Assembly: GCA_003255065.1 (NCBI GenBank)
Contig: QAOA01006734.1
Coordinates: forward strand, 56,352-120,351
Origin: Cercis canadensis
Taxonomy: Eukaryota; Streptophyta; Magnoliopsida; Fabales; Fabaceae
DNA: 64,000 nucleotides
Direction of reading: 5' to 3'
Shown: in pieces, positions 41,643 to 54,432 of the stretch
How the letters are laid out: each line of letters opens with the position of its first letter
Numbering within the stretch: the first letter of the stretch is position 1
Program-made: the position numbers and the translations under genes
Notes under the pieces: model-generated
What the model saw: the letters and a program-made list of their open reading frames with translations, nothing else
Told to the model about the DNA's origin: nothing
Databases searched by the model: none

Positions 41643-42157
41643 TAGTTGCAATTTTGATCATCTTATTTTAATTAACAACTTGAACTTTTTTGGTCCATTT
41701 TGTTTCAAAATGAACAATTTAGTTCCTCTATATTCATAAAATGTAAAATTTTGATAATTTTATTTTTAAACAAAAATTTCTTAGGTCTATTTCAATGTGT
41801 AAAATTTTTTGATTCATAATCTCACTGTTCAGATTGAAAAACTACATCTTATGAACCTTTTCACAAAATTTTAACTCGATCTAACGGTGAATGAATCTAG
41901 ATATTTGATTAGATAAAAATGTATAATTTTTGTATTTTGAGCTGAGTCACACCATTAGATCGAGCTGAAATTTTCTGGAGAAATTGCGAATTAGAGAACT
42001 TTACACTTTAAACTAGACCTAATAAATTTTGGTTTAAAGATAAAATGACTTAAATTACATATTTTATAAATATATAGATACTAAATTATTTATTTTTAAA
42101 CAAGAAAGATAAAAAAATTTAATTATTAAAATAAAATGACTAAAATTATAATTAAAC
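41643..42157. repeat. Foldback (inverted-repeat) element
   Basis: Two diverged inverted arms: about 41643-41890 pairs with about 41940-42157. Matching pieces include AACTCGATCTAACGGTG opposite CACCATTAGATCGAGCT, and TCTTATTTTAATTAA opposite TTAATTATTAAAATAAAATGA. There is no open frame. Its size and structure fit a non-autonomous foldback DNA element. It lies 400 bp upstream of VIT1. Confidence 0.65.
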
Positions 42158-42557
42158 CAATTAAGTATTATCGAATAAGACTGAGAAATTAAACAGACAC
42201 TTTTATAATTATCAAACTATTAAAACACTGAGGCATATCCTTTTGGATAACACAATTCCAAAATTTAAATAAACCTATCATGATATATTTTTTGTGTTTT
42301 ATTTTACACCAACCGTAAACAATCGATAAAAGAAACTTCAAACCAATAATTTCTGAATCTATAAACAAGTAATAATTATTCTTTCTTTAATTATTTCTCC
42401 AAAAGAAAAATGGGAGCAAAACTATTACTGGGGCCCACTCCCCCCTTGGCCAAATCCTCTATTTATGTGCATAACAACAACACCACAATCCACAAATAAT
42501 ATAACGCTCTGTTTCTATCGCAAAATCGTTAGTCACTGAAAAGACATACCGCCATAC
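42158..42557 (+). promoter_or_regulatory. Upstream region of VIT1
   Basis: About 400 bp between the foldback element and the VIT1 start codon. A weak TATA-like CTATTTATG lies near 42461, about 95 bp before the ATG, followed by an AC-rich leader. No iron-response element can be called with confidence. Confidence 0.35.
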
Positions 42558-45500
42558 ATGGCTGGCGCCGAACGGAGAAAAAGCTTAGACGCAGAGAAAC
42601 AGAGCCTTCTCGACCGTCACAAAGAGAAGCACTTCACCGCCGGCGAGATCGTCCGTGACATCATCATCGGCGTCTCCGATGGACTCACCGTCCCCTTCGC
42701 CCTTGCCGCCGGCCTTTCCGGTGCCAATGCTTCTTCCTCCATTGTTCTCACCGCCGGCATCGCTGAAGTCGCCGCCGGCGCCATCTCCATGGGACTCGGC
42801 GGGTATTATTTAACTCAAACAATTTCAAACAAGTTTTTGCTATATAGCTTTGATTTGAACTTGAACATTTATCATTCATATTCATTTCAAAACTAATTTA
42901 GAAAAAAAAAAAAAAAAAAAAAACTGTTTAGCTCATCTTGCTTTTGTTAAGGAAATTTTCTAGAATTTTCTCACCAACCAAACAGAGCACTACTTAGGGG
43001 TTTTGTGTATTTGCTTATATAGTGAATTGTGGATTGTGCATTGTGCAGGTATCTGGCAGCAAAAAGCGAAGCTGATCATTATTTGATAGAATTGAGAAGG
43101 GAGCAAGAAGAAATTGTCAATGTGCCAGATACTGGTAATTATATATTTTCTAACAAATTAAAAAAAAAAATCTCAGGTTTTTTTCTTTTTCTCTTTCTGA
43201 CAGTGCTTTTTTGGTTTATTTGGTTAATTCAGAAGCGGCAGAGGTAGCAGAAATACTGGCACAATATGGGATAGAGCCACACGAATACTCACCTGTGGTG
43301 AATGCTCTCAGAAAGAATCCTCAGGCATGGCTGGATTTCATGATGAAGTAAGGACAAATCTAACTCTAAATATGTGAAGAAATCTGAAATAATGTTGAAT
43401 TTTTTTATATTTTAATTTTTGAATAAAACCCATTTTTTGATACCTGAAAGATATTGACACAGTGAGTTTAATCTCTAAATGTCATATATATTCTTAGAAG
43501 ATAATTTTATCTATCAAAATAATCTTAATCAATTCTCTCTTATTAGATTTGTTACATCAATATTTAACGTGTTATGTGAAATATTCTGTCAACTCTCACT
43601 AAAAAAAAATTAGACAGATGAATATTTTAATAGATAACTTTTATTAAGAAAAATTAGATAGAATTATTTTAATAGACAGAATACCCTTTCAGTTTACACT
43701 GCCATGCCACGAAAATATTATGAGAAAGTATACGTAATCTACTCAATTTTTACAAATCAAACAATTCAACTGATATGTATGCTGCTAAGTATAATTATAG
43801 AGAAATGATATATCTATTCATCTTTCAAGAGGTGTAGCTAGGGTAAGAAAAAAGAGAATAGTATAGAAAATTTATATGGGTCAAGAGTAGACCTGATTTA
43901 AGTTTTAGTCAGCATGATGCCATAATCATTGGTGTAAAAGGTCTAGTTAGTTTAAGTTGAGATGTTTAGATGTAGAAGAGATATACAATTTAGATGTGCA
44001 AACCTAACTCGGTTACCTTCTTTTCTAGGAAAAAAAAAAGTGAAGGACAATAAGACTATACTTTGAAGTGTTTTAAGTTTTAAATGGGTTAGTGAATACT
44101 CATATGTGGGACTATATAGAACAAAAATTGGTTGACAAGTTGAATAGTGGAATGGACTAGACAGCCACTTTGTTTTCTATATGTGGTTTAGCGTAAAAGT
44201 TGGTCTTTCCTTTTTGAATGTGGACAAGGTAACATGGTCCACAGTTTGGCCATGCAACCTATAGAGACAAATTGATGGTTTCAACTTGTTGCCATGTTCT
44301 ACCTAGAGAGTGAAGGAAAAAAGGAAAAAGAGGGTAACACAAATGGTTTGCACATGGGAATCTTTTCTGTTTTCTGTTTGTTTTATATTGAAACTTTTTT
44401 GGATAAATTTATAGGGCTTGTCTTATACTATTGTTTCTTATGAAAAATTGTTCCAATGTAAGTAGAAGTTATTCTTTTTTCATTGTTCCAATGGAAATTT
44501 GCTTCTTTTCTTTTTTAAGAAATTATTCTAGATATATAAATATCGTTTGATAGTTATTTATGAAGTACTTAGCAAAGTACACAGTTTTTTTTTTGGTTAT
44601 ATAAATATCATAGCCATTGTTAAATTAATTTGTCCCAATAATAAAGAGAAATTAGGTTAACTTTTCTTTTTTAATTGTTCCTTCAAAGTTTATGTTTAAT
44701 CTTTTTAAATATTAGTTACATAAATTAGTGGAAATCTTAACGTTATATAAATAATTAATAATTCAAATAATTTTTAGATAATTACACTTTATTTTCGTTC
44801 TTAATTTCTCACATTTCTCCTTCCTGGCCTCCACTATCTTTGGACTTTTTTTGAATGATCTAAAACTATTACTTCTCACAAAAATAAATAAACAGCCATT
44901 GAGAAATATACCAAGTTCATTCTTGGGAGGATAAGAAAAGGCTAAGTACTTGGACAATAATTAACAACAAAATTGAAACATATATGATGTATCGACTTTA
45001 CATTCCACTATTTATTGTTTTTAAATTTTGTATCCTAACTATGCCTGTGTTGAGGTTGAAAAAATTAGGTCGAGTGATTGGATTCAAGTTGGTTCAAGTT
45101 TAAGATCTGGTTTGCACAATGAGCACGAGTGAAACCACCAATTCTTAAACTTGAACCGACCTGAATCTAGTCACCCACCTAATTTTTTCGACCTCAATAC
45201 AGGCATCATCATATTCCATAAAAGATACAACAAATATTATGGAGCTTTGGAAAATGTTAAATTTTGAGTAAACTATTTACTTGGTTTACAGATTTGAGCT
45301 TGGACTTGAGAAACCAGATCCAAGTAGAGCATTACACAGTGCAATAACAATTGCCCTTGCATACATATTGGGTGGAATTGTTCCTCTCATTCCTTACATG
45401 TTCATTTCAAAGGCAACAGAGGCAGTCGTCGCTTCTGTTGCTGTTACCTTGGTGGCATTGCTAATCTTCGGCTATGCCAAGGGATACTTCACGGGTAATA

Positions 45501-45589
45501 AGCCTTTCAGGAGTGCACTGCAAACTGCTCTCATTGGTGCCATTGCTTCTGCTGCTGCTTTTGCCATGGCAAAGGTTGTTCATCCATAA
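42558..45589 (+). CDS. VIT1: Vacuolar iron transporter of VIT1/CCC1 family
   Basis: Four exons, 42558-42802, 43049-43134, 43233-43347 and 45292-45589, with GT-AG junctions and matching phases, giving 247 residues. VIT1 proteins move Fe2+ (and Mn2+) from cytosol to vacuole in exchange for protons, mainly for iron storage in seeds. The N-terminal part contains HFTAGEIVRDIIIGVSDG, the conserved first membrane segment with the metal-path aspartate, and a second helix rich in A and G. The cytosolic metal-binding region is rich in glutamate (REQEEI, EAAEVAEIL). Three further helices lie in exon 4 (ITIALAYILGG, VASVAVTLVALLIFGYAKG, ALIGAIASAAAFAM). Five helices in total fit the family. Length and sequence are close to Arabidopsis VIT1. 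Intron 3 is unusually long (about 1.9 kb) and holds a hairpin repeat at 45043-45204. Confidence 0.95.
45043..45204. repeat. Inverted repeat in VIT1 intron 3
   Basis: The arm 45043-45104 (GCCTGTGTTGAGG...) pairs with 45144-45204 (...CCTCAATACAGGC), with about ten mismatches and a loop of about 39 bp. It is small, with no open frame. It could be a MITE remnant or a transcribed hairpin, since it lies in the sense intron of VIT1. Confidence 0.75.
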
Positions 45590-48500
45590 AAAAAAAATAA
45601 GTTGCTTTATATTTTAGGACAATTAAGTGTGCAGATACAATTAGAGTTTCTCTTGGAATAAAATATCGTCATAAAATATTCCTTTATTTGCTCTTTGTTA
45701 TTAAAGTGAGAAATTATTATTATGCATTAGCTAATTTTTTACACTTAGCTAACGGATGCTTGGTTTAGTGGTGAGAAATTTAGATTTCTTGCTCAATGAT
45801 TTGAGTTACCTAGCTGGTTTTAAATTTTCTCTACCAAAAAAATGTTGTTTTTCACCATTTACACCAATTTCACAAAGTGTGGAACTGTCTTAGTGCACAA
45901 ACGGCATTTCTCATTACAAATTATCTCTCTCTCACACACACACACACGCTTTTCACACTAGTTTGCTTTTGGCGTGGACTTCACACTACTTTGAATATGC
46001 ACAAATATACATATGACAATATCTGAGTTTAACTAGGTTATTGAAACTTTATAAGATCCAACCAAAATTTTAATTTGACTGTTAAGATTAATTGGGTGTC
46101 ATAGTCTGCACACAAAAATGTGCAATGAGTTTGTCTTGCTATAAAAGTATCCATATATTTACATAACAAAGCATTGCCCGGTTCTTCAACTTTTCTAGCC
46201 AGGATTTGTTCTTCACGTATGGGAAAAATTGCGTAATTCAAATTCAACTACAAATAAAGACTAGGAGCAATTTATTTTTGAATCTTGCATATTGACACGC
46301 TTGTTCTAACACTGGTCTTATAGGCTATAGGATTTAGATAAACTGTCCAAAGAATCCGTATTAAGTTGTTGGATCATTCTGAGATGTCATACCACAACAA
46401 AGAAGAATACTGATGAATGACACAAGTTTTGCACACAAGACATTCTACAAACGGTATGTGTGACAGATTCTTAACTAAGTGATCACATTTAACATTTCTA
46501 TATCTTAGATCATGCCATATAAGTGGGATGTTTGTGCATGAAACTTGTATATTTATCCTTTGTTTTGCTAAAGGAAAAAAAAAAAATTTAAGGTTAAGCT
46601 ATCTTCATCTTATCCTACTTCTTCATGCTACCCCCTCCCCTCTCACTTACACATGGGACTCAGTGAAAATTACAATGTAATTTTAATGTCATTGCAAAAA
46701 TCTTGAAAAACTAAATAACTGAGTATATGTTAAGACACACAGTTTTTTATAAAATGCAATAATGGCGCAATATAAGAAAATGTGCTAGATTCTATTTTTT
46801 TTTTTTGTAAGTATAAGTTTTTTAGTTGACACGTTTTCTTATATCGCACTGTTTTTGTGTTTTATAAGAAACTTTGTCCTAGCACATATGAGTGACTCAA
46901 TTTTTTGAAATATTCACNTGTTTTGCTAAAGGAAAAAAAAAAAAAATTAAGGCTAAGCTATCTTCATCTTATCCTACTTCTTCATGCTACCCCCTCCCCT
47001 CTCACCTACACATGGGACTCAGTGAAAATTACAATGTGATTTTAATGTCATTGCAAAAATCTTGAAAAACTAAATAACTCAGTATATGTTAAGACACACA
47101 GTTTTTTATAAAATGCAATAATGGCGCAATATAAGAAAATGTGCTAGATTCTATTTTTTTGTTTGTAAGTATAAGTTTTTTAGTTGACACGTTTTCTTAT
47201 ATCGCACTGTTTTTGCGTTTTATAAGAAACTTTGTCCTAGCACATATTAAGTGACTCAATTTTTTGAAATATTCACAATAACACGAAAATCATACTCTAA
47301 CTCTTATTGGTCCCATTTATGGGTGTGGGTGGGGGTGGGGGGTAAAATAAAGGAGTAAGATAAGGTAAATGTAGCTCAGCAAATACAAAAAAAAAAACAA
47401 AAATTATGGTTAGCTTCATTGACCCCACCCAATTAAACTCGAAAAGTTGTGTCATGTGTGTCCAATGAAGAGGACGCCCAACATCTACATTCTAATTTCC
47501 TCCAACAATTAGGAGAAATGCATTCATAATAAGGCCTTGAGCAAAAAGTTGGAAGTCCCATAAAGAAAATGCTCAATACTTGCATCTAATCCTCCAAAAA
47601 AAAAATACGAAAAGTACATTCATAAGCCTCCACACCATAAAGCATAGCAAATTTCCTAACCATTAAACCAATCTCAATTAGGCAAAACTTGTATATTTAT
47701 CATTACTCAACTTGCAGATCAACTCATATGAGACACATAATGGAGATGGTTGAAATGTAATGCTTTTGAAGCAGAGATAAGCTGGCTGGTAATATGAAAA
47801 TTCAGCTTTGACCCACTAATATTATGTTATTTTCAAAATTCTCCCCTTCTTTGTTTACCTTGTGTGACCATTACCTGGGGTGTTTGTGATTTTAACCAAT
47901 GAAAAATTTAATTGACCACTATGTACACTTCCATCACTGTGCACCTTCACTACTGACACAATTTGAGCTTAAAAACTGTTCAAATGGGCTAAATTCAAAA
48001 TTTTCTACTAACTTTGATATTTTCATTTCTCATAATCATTTAGTAAAGTTTAAGAGGGTCAACATCTAGATAGAAAGGAAAGAGAAAGGTACATCATCAG
48101 TGTTAGCCAATAAAATTAGAAGTTTTTCACATTATCAATTTTTTTTTTTTTTAAAAAAAAAAGAGAATTAGAAGGTTTTAGTAAACATTGTTTGCTTCTT
48201 TTAAAATATTTATATAAGCAATCAAAATTTTAAAATTTTGCTTATAATAAGTTAAATTTAAGACATTAATATTTTTAAATCATTTTTAGGAGAAAATTTA
48301 GATAAAGTTCTATAAGTGTTAGTAGTAATATTCTCCTATTAAAACATTACATGTGTATTAATTTTACAATTCAACGTTATTTCATCTATCTCTTAATATT
48401 TCTCAAAATAATGACATGACCTCAATGCTTAATTTTTCTCTCCCCCTACTTGAACATACCCCCCTTACTGAAGGACCTTTGCAATCCAGCAGTTCTTGCT

Positions 48501-48643
48501 AGCACAGAGAGGGCTGACAACGGCTTTGGTTCTACTCTTGGACTGCAATGGTGGTTGGTGGTAGGTGCGGTGGTGGTGTTGAATTGGGTAGCTTACCGTC
48601 CGCGGTGGCAACAACAGCCCTTCCGCAATGAAACAAATAAATC
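45590..48643. other. Intergenic region between VIT1 and the DUF632 relic
   Basis: No gene seen. Contents include a CT/CA microsatellite near 45924-45950, the duplicated block 46561-47275, a G-rich run near 47315-47341 and AT-rich DNA. A short open frame at 48450-48707 lacks family resemblance and runs into the LTR. Confidence 0.5.
46561..47275. repeat. 357-bp direct duplication across the n at 46918
   Basis: 46561-46917 is repeated as 46919-47275 with only a handful of differences, such as GGTTAAGC against GGCTAAGC. The n lies exactly at the boundary. This again looks like unmerged contig ends, although the several substitutions leave room for a true tandem duplication. Confidence 0.85.
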
Positions 48644-48693
48644 AACAAAGAAAAAGAAAATCATAGTGAAAATAAAGTTGCCCCTATGGATTT
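48644..48693 (+). pseudogene. Left part of a DUF630/DUF632-type exon relic
   Basis: The frame ending AAPMDF-like (KVAPMDF) immediately before Copia-2 continues in frame on the other side of the insertion at 53816. There is a stop a few codons upstream, so either an intron boundary or decay lies there. See the entry at 53811. Confidence 0.45.
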
Positions 48694-49013
48694 TGAAAAA
48701 TCCTTGATGATCTCCAAACCAGATCAATCGCAGAAAGAACGTAAAGAAAGAACTCAAAGGATTGTGAAACCTTTCTGTATTTTCTATTCAACTCAATTGT
48801 CAACATTGTACAATCTATGTTTTATATATACAGAGCAGAAGTGAACAAATGCCACGTATATGAGTTACAGCTCAGCAAGCTTAACTATATAACTGATTTT
48901 AGATAAACTAACTCATTCAACTAATCAGATGGCTAATAAACTAACTATGGTCAGCAAATGAACTAACTATTGTGGTTAAACTAATTGCTTTGACTAACTA
49001 ACTAATCTATACA
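48694..49013 (-). repeat. Copia-2 3' LTR (320 bp)
   Basis: Begins TGAAAAATCC and ends TCTATACA on the plus strand. It differs from the other LTR (53491-53810) at about 14 of 320 positions by hand count. The polypurine tract (GAGGGGGGA on the minus strand) adjoins at 49014-49022. It is the 3' LTR because the element reads on the minus strand. Confidence 0.95.
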
Positions 49014-52000
49014 TCCCCCCTCAAGTTGGAGCATTGGATTGAAGGAAGTCAACCAATCCTAACCTGGAGACAAGAGAGTTAAACTGTGGACCAGCAAGGT
49101 TCTTGGTGAAGAGGTCTGCAAGTTGTGCTTTGGTAGAAACATGCTGAGGAAGAACAAAGCCAGCCTTAAATTTATCTCGGACTAGGTGACAATCAATTTC
49201 TAAGTGCTTGGTCCTCTTATGGAATACAGGGTTGGCAGTGATATGCAGAGCAGCCATATTGTCACATAAGATAGGAATAGGTAGAGGGATAGGAATGTGA
49301 AAGTCTGTTAATATATAAGTGATCCACTGTAATTCGCAGACTGTAGTAGCAAGACTCCTATACTCGACCTCAACTGAAGACCTGCTGACAGTAGAATGCT
49401 TCTTAGTCTTCCAGGTGATAAGAGAGGAACCAAGTGACACACAATAACTAGTGATTGACTTCCTAGTGTCCTTGCATGCATCCCAATCAGCATCACAGTA
49501 AGCTGTGAGAGTGAAATCTGAGGCAGAAGCAAAAAATAACCCTCTAGAAGGGGTTCCTTTGAGATACTTGAGGATGTGAATTGCCCCATTCCAGTGAACT
49601 TGAGTAGGTAACTGTAAGAACTGACTAAGCTGTTGCACAACATGGGTGATATCATGTCTAGTAAAGTTGAGATACAAAAGACAACCAACAAGTCTTCTAT
49701 ATCTCTCTAGTTCAAGCAGTGGAGGTCCAACAGAAGAGAAATTTTGGCCCTTTGGCAAGGGAGTAGCAGTGGATTTTGCTCCAAGTAAACCAAAATCCCT
49801 TAGGATATCTAAGACATACTTTCTTTGGTTCACATAAGTACCCTGGGCCCCTTGAGAATATTATGTGCATGGGTTCCAGTAACCAAGACATCATCAACAT
49901 ATACGAGTAAGGCTAAGAAATAAGTGGAGTATGTAATGTGAATAGACAGTGATCATGTGAACTCTGTGTGAAACCAAAACCTTGCAGTTTAGCAGAAAAT
50001 TCAAGATTCCACTGTCTAGAAGCTTGCTTTAAACCATATAAGGAACGTTTGAGTAAACAAACCTCATGGGGCTAGGCTTTGGTATAACCCTGAGGAGGAT
50101 GCATGAAAACCTCTTCATCCAAATACCCATGCAAAAAGGCATTATTAATGTCAAGTTGATGTAAATCCTATTGTTTGGCAGTAACAATAGCTAAGAAGAG
50201 TCTTACTGTAACTAGCTTAGTAACAGGTGAAAAACTATCCTTATAGTGTACTCCTTCAATTTGATTATATCCTTTAGCAACAAACTGTGCTTTGTATCTA
50301 TCAATATTCCCATCAGGCAGGTACTTGATCTTATAAACCCATTTGGAGCCAATTGCTTTCTTACCGGGAGGCAAAGGGACTAAATCCCAAGTATGATTCG
50401 ATTCCAGGGCATGTAGTTCTTTATTCATGGCCTCAAGCCATTTTTCATTTTTGCTTGCATGGTAATAAGAGCTAGGTTCAGGAGTAGAAGACAAATTTGC
50501 AAGGTAAGACATGTAAGTATTAGTAAAAATAGGAGCTTTATGGTAAGGGAAAGTAGGTGGTGTATATCCTGAAAAACCAGGTTCAATATCTGCTAGTGAA
50601 GTATGTATAGCAGTTGGTAAGTCAGAACTGAGAAATACATTGGAGACAAAATCAGACAGCCATGCTGGTTTCGATCTTTGTCTACTACTTTGTCTTAAAA
50701 GAGGAAGAACATTAAAAGGTGGGAGAGCAGGTGGAGATTGGTCTGGTGTGGGATATGGAGAACGTAGCTCATATAGGAGATCAGGAGAAGGTTCATGATG
50801 GGGAACAGGAGTAGTTTCAGGAATAAAATTATCAGGTGGAGTGAGAGGTGCCACAAGAGTAAAAGTATGTACAGTAGAGTCAAAGGTAGGAAAAGGCAAA
50901 GATATTTCATTGCTATCAGGTGGAATATTTGCAAAAGGAAACATGTGTTCATGAAAAACAACATCTCTCGAAGTGTAAGTTTGATGAGTGGCTAGGTCAT
51001 AGACCCTATAGGCTTTCTGTCCTGTGACAAACCCTAAAAAAATGCATCTAAAAGCTCTAACATCAAATTTGTTTTTGTGTGGTTGTGTGTTAGTGGCATA
51101 GCACAAGCAACCAAAAACTTTTAAGAGGTTATAATCTGGTTTGGTCTTATTTAGCAGTTCATAAGGTGTTTTCCAGTTTAAAAATTCAGTAGGCAATCTA
51201 TTTATGAGGTATGCAACCAGGAGAAGGGAGTGTCCCCAAAATTTGATAGGCAAGTGAGCTTGAAACATGAGGGCTCTAGCAATTTGCAAGAGGTGTCTGT
51301 GTTTTCTTTCCACAATTCCATTTTGTAAATTCACTGTCATTGTTTGTTCTAATACACTTAATGTGTTTTTGAAATTGAGTTTGAATCATTTTGAAGAAAA
51401 TCTTAAGTGTCTCAAGTGTTTGATGCTTATGTTTAAGTAAAAATACCCAAGTGGCTCTGTTGTGGTCATCGACCACAATAAGCATGTAGTGTGCACTTAT
51501 GAGAGAAGCTTTATTGTAAGGACCCCATATATATATATATGCAAAAGGTCAAACACAGATTCTGATCTAGTGGTGCTAAGGGGAAAAGGTAATCGATGTT
51601 GTTTGGACTTGTGACAAATATCACAAGGTGAAGGCAGTGTAAGATCTATATCAAATTAGAAAGGGAGATGTTGTTAAGCCTTCAAAGAAGCATGGCCAAA
51701 TCTATTATGCCATAAGAGTTTAAGAATTTTATTTGAATCAACAGCAGGATTACAAGGAAAAGAAACTAAGTTGCAAACAAGATTACAAGGAGATTTTGAG
51801 AAATTAAACTGTTTATTACAAGAAAGGTACAAAACAAGAATATCAAAAGAGGATTTGTCTAGTATGTATAAATTCCCAATCACTCTACTAATTGCTAGAA
51901 CAGCTTCAGTCTGAGGGTCTTGCAAAATGCATTTATCAAGGTGAAAGATAAATTGAATTTATGCTGTTTTAGAGAATTTTCGTACTGAAAGTAAGTTGAA

Positions 52001-53490
52001 TTTAAAACTTGGTATATAGAGTGCATCAGTCAAGGTTAGAGTGGGACTAAGGTGGACATCTCCTATTTGATGGACTAGCTTGATTGTGCCATCTGGTAAG
52101 AAAACTGAGGTGAGATGGTGTACTAGTTTTTTTTTTGTTATGTTTAAGAAGGGTGGTGTCGATGCACATGTGATTAGATGCTCCTGTGTCAACTATCCAA
52201 GTACCAAGATCTATATTACTAGCAGAATTTAAAGCAAATTGAAAAGCTTGAGGTGTTGTGTTACCTGCAAAGTCTTCCATCTGAGCAAAATTAACATGAT
52301 GTCCTTCAAATCCTGCATGCCTCTTCATCAGCTTTGAAAATTCTTGTTGAATTATTTCTGTCAAAGAAGCTCTTTGATCATTGCTTCTGTCAGCACCTTG
52401 GTCCATGTTGACATCCAAAGGACTGTCAACTAGGTTCGCCATGAATTTCCCCCTATTCCTTGATTGTTGCGTTGGTCCTTTAGCTCCTTATACCAATCAA
52501 GATATCCATGCAATTTGAAGCATGTATCTTTAGTGTGACCATTCATGCTACAGTGTGTACACTTTTCATTTTTCTTGTCATTACTATTCTGTTTCTTGTA
52601 ATTTCCTCTTCCACCACCAGACCCTCTCCCTATAGGTGCCTTTACAAACATGGTAGAATTTTCAACCTTCCCTAACAGATTAAGATGAACTTCTCTTTGC
52701 TTTTCTATCCTCAAGATCATTGAGTAAGCTTTGTTGACTGAAGGCAAATGATCCATCACTAGAATCTGGTTTCGCAGATGATCAAAGTCATCACTAAGTC
52801 CCATTAGGAACTGCAGCAATTTGTGTGAATGAGCAAGGTCAAAGACCTTCTTTATAACATCACAGTTACGATTCTTACAAATGTACTGTGGAATTGGTTG
52901 CACACATAGCAATTCATCCCACAATTTCTTCAATTTAGTAAAATACTGCACCACATATTGACTTCCTTGAGAAATGGTGATGATTTCCCTTTGTATTTGA
53001 TAGATTTGTGGTCCATTTGACTCACCAAAACGTTCTTCTAATTCCAACCACAATTCTCTAGCAGTCGATGCATAAAAAAAGGCCTCCACTATTTCCTTTG
53101 AAATAGAGTTTAGGATCAATGATCTAATCATGCAATCCACCCTAATCCACTGATCATAGTCAACAGATTCTTCTTCTGGCATTACACATGTGTCATTGAT
53201 GAATCCGAGCTTCACCTTTGCTCCTAGGGCAATCTTAACCGATCTATTCTAAGAAAGGTAATTATTACCTGTCAAATGAGTTGTAACAAGCTGCATACTT
53301 GGATGATCTGAGTTTTGCCAAGGCCATCGGATCTCCATTGGAGTTGCTCGTGGTCTCCTTGTGCTGTGATGCATTTCTAGCATCCATTCTTCTAGCAGAA
53401 CTTGAAACAAAGTAGAAATCCTTCAAGGTTTTCCAATAGATCAATAGGATGTGAATACAAGAAAATCTGGATCGATTTTCTCTGATACCA

Positions 53491-53810
53491 TGAAAAATCC
53501 TTGATGAACTCCAAACCAGATCAATCGCATAAAGAAAGTAAAGAAAGAACTCAGAGGATTGTGAAACCTTTATGTATTTTCTATTCAACTCAATTGTCAA
53601 CACTGTACAATCTATGTTTTATATATACAGAGCAGAAGTGAACAAATGCCACGTATATGAGTTACAATTCAGCAAGCTTAACTATATAACTGATTTTAGA
53701 TAAACTAACTCACTCAGCTAATCAGATGGCTAATAAGCTAACTATGGTCAGCAAATGAACTAACTACTGTGGTTAAACTAACTGCTTTGACTAACTAACT
53801 AATCTGTACA
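53491..53810 (-). repeat. Copia-2 5' LTR (320 bp)
   Basis: Begins TGAAAAATCC and ends TCTGTACA on the plus strand, the same length as its partner. A primer-binding site complementary to initiator tRNA-Met (TGGTATCAGAG on the minus strand) abuts it at 53480-53490. Confidence 0.95.
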
Positions 53811-53945
53811 GATTTCTTTTCAAGCATTAAAGATATTGATTATCTCTTTTTAAAAGCTTCTGAATCCGGAAAAGAGGTTCCAAGAATGCTTGAAGCAAAC
53901 AAGTTTCATTTTCGTCCAATAGTAGCGGGGAAAGAAAGTGATCTC
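53811..53945 (+). pseudogene. Right part of a DUF630/DUF632-type exon relic
   Basis: From the target duplication the frame reads DFFSSIKDIDYLFLKASESG and continues with KEVPRMLEANKFHFRP. This pattern (IKDI..LF.KAS.SG.EV.RMLEANK) resembles the start of the DUF632 domain of plant NRG2/REL2-type proteins, which are plasma-membrane-associated regulators. Copia-2 split this exon. No neighbouring exons of the family are visible within several kb on either side, so it is either a fragment of a dead gene or an isolated duplicated exon. The family call comes from remembered sequence pattern only. Confidence 0.5.
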
Positions 53946-54291
53946 TCTCTTGCTCTCTCTTTGATGTATATGTTTGTCTGTTGTGTCAGTTTTCATCTGA
54001 CGAATATTTGGATATTAGCTTATTGGTTGTAGGTTCGAATTCAGTGGCAGCCATTGTTGCAAAGGGAAGGAAAGACGTCAGATGTGGGTGGGGGAGAAAG
54101 AAATTAGGTGTTTGGATAAGTTGTTATTTTAAGAAATATTAAAAAAGATATAAGATGACGCTCAATTATAAAATTAATACACATGTAACATTAATAAAAA
54201 AAACAGCACTGTCAGCACTTATAAAATTTTAACTAAATTTTGTTTTTATTTTTATATCCCAATTTAAATTTTTATTTTATATAAAAAATAT

Positions 54292-54432
54292 AAAATAAGT
54301 GGTCATGAGTGATTTTAAATAGTAATTCTAGTTTGATAACTTTTTTATCATAATTTAATTTAATATTACTTAGATATAAAAAAGTTATCAAACTAGAATT
54401 ACTATTTAAAATCACTCATGACCACTTATTTT
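54292..54432. repeat. Perfect 56-bp inverted repeat (hairpin)
   Basis: 54292-54347 and 54377-54432 are exact reverse complements by eye, with a 29-bp AT-rich loop. The arms include AAGTGGTCATGAGTGA and its complement. TA-rich flanks extend the pairing imperfectly. There is no open frame. It could be a very young foldback MITE, or a transcribed hairpin giving small RNAs. Confidence 0.9.

Larger units (their letters stand above)
48694..53810 (-). mobile_element. Copia-2: complete-ended Ty1/Copia retrotransposon fossil
   Basis: A 5117-bp element with two 320-bp LTRs and the target duplication GATTT (48689-48693 and 53811-53815). Parts in minus-strand order: gag (53215-52430) with the zinc knuckle CTHCSMNGHTKDTC; protease (WIVDTGASNHM, about 52200); a pre-integrase region (LLWHNRFGHASL); integrase (about 51485-51000, VDDHNRATWVFLLKH); a linker and the start of reverse transcriptase (GSKWVYKIKYLPDGNIDRYKA); and RNase H (49833-49021, DADWDACKDTRKS). 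The reading frames carry several breaks, roughly half a dozen, so it is a fossil. About 4.4% LTR divergence suggests roughly 1.5-2 million years if one assumes about 1.3e-8 substitutions per site per year. Confidence 0.92.

Noticed and set aside
48450-48707. 85-codon frame upstream of Copia-2
   Set aside because: It has no recognisable motif, runs into the LTR, and its frame differs from the DUF632-like frame across the insertion site.
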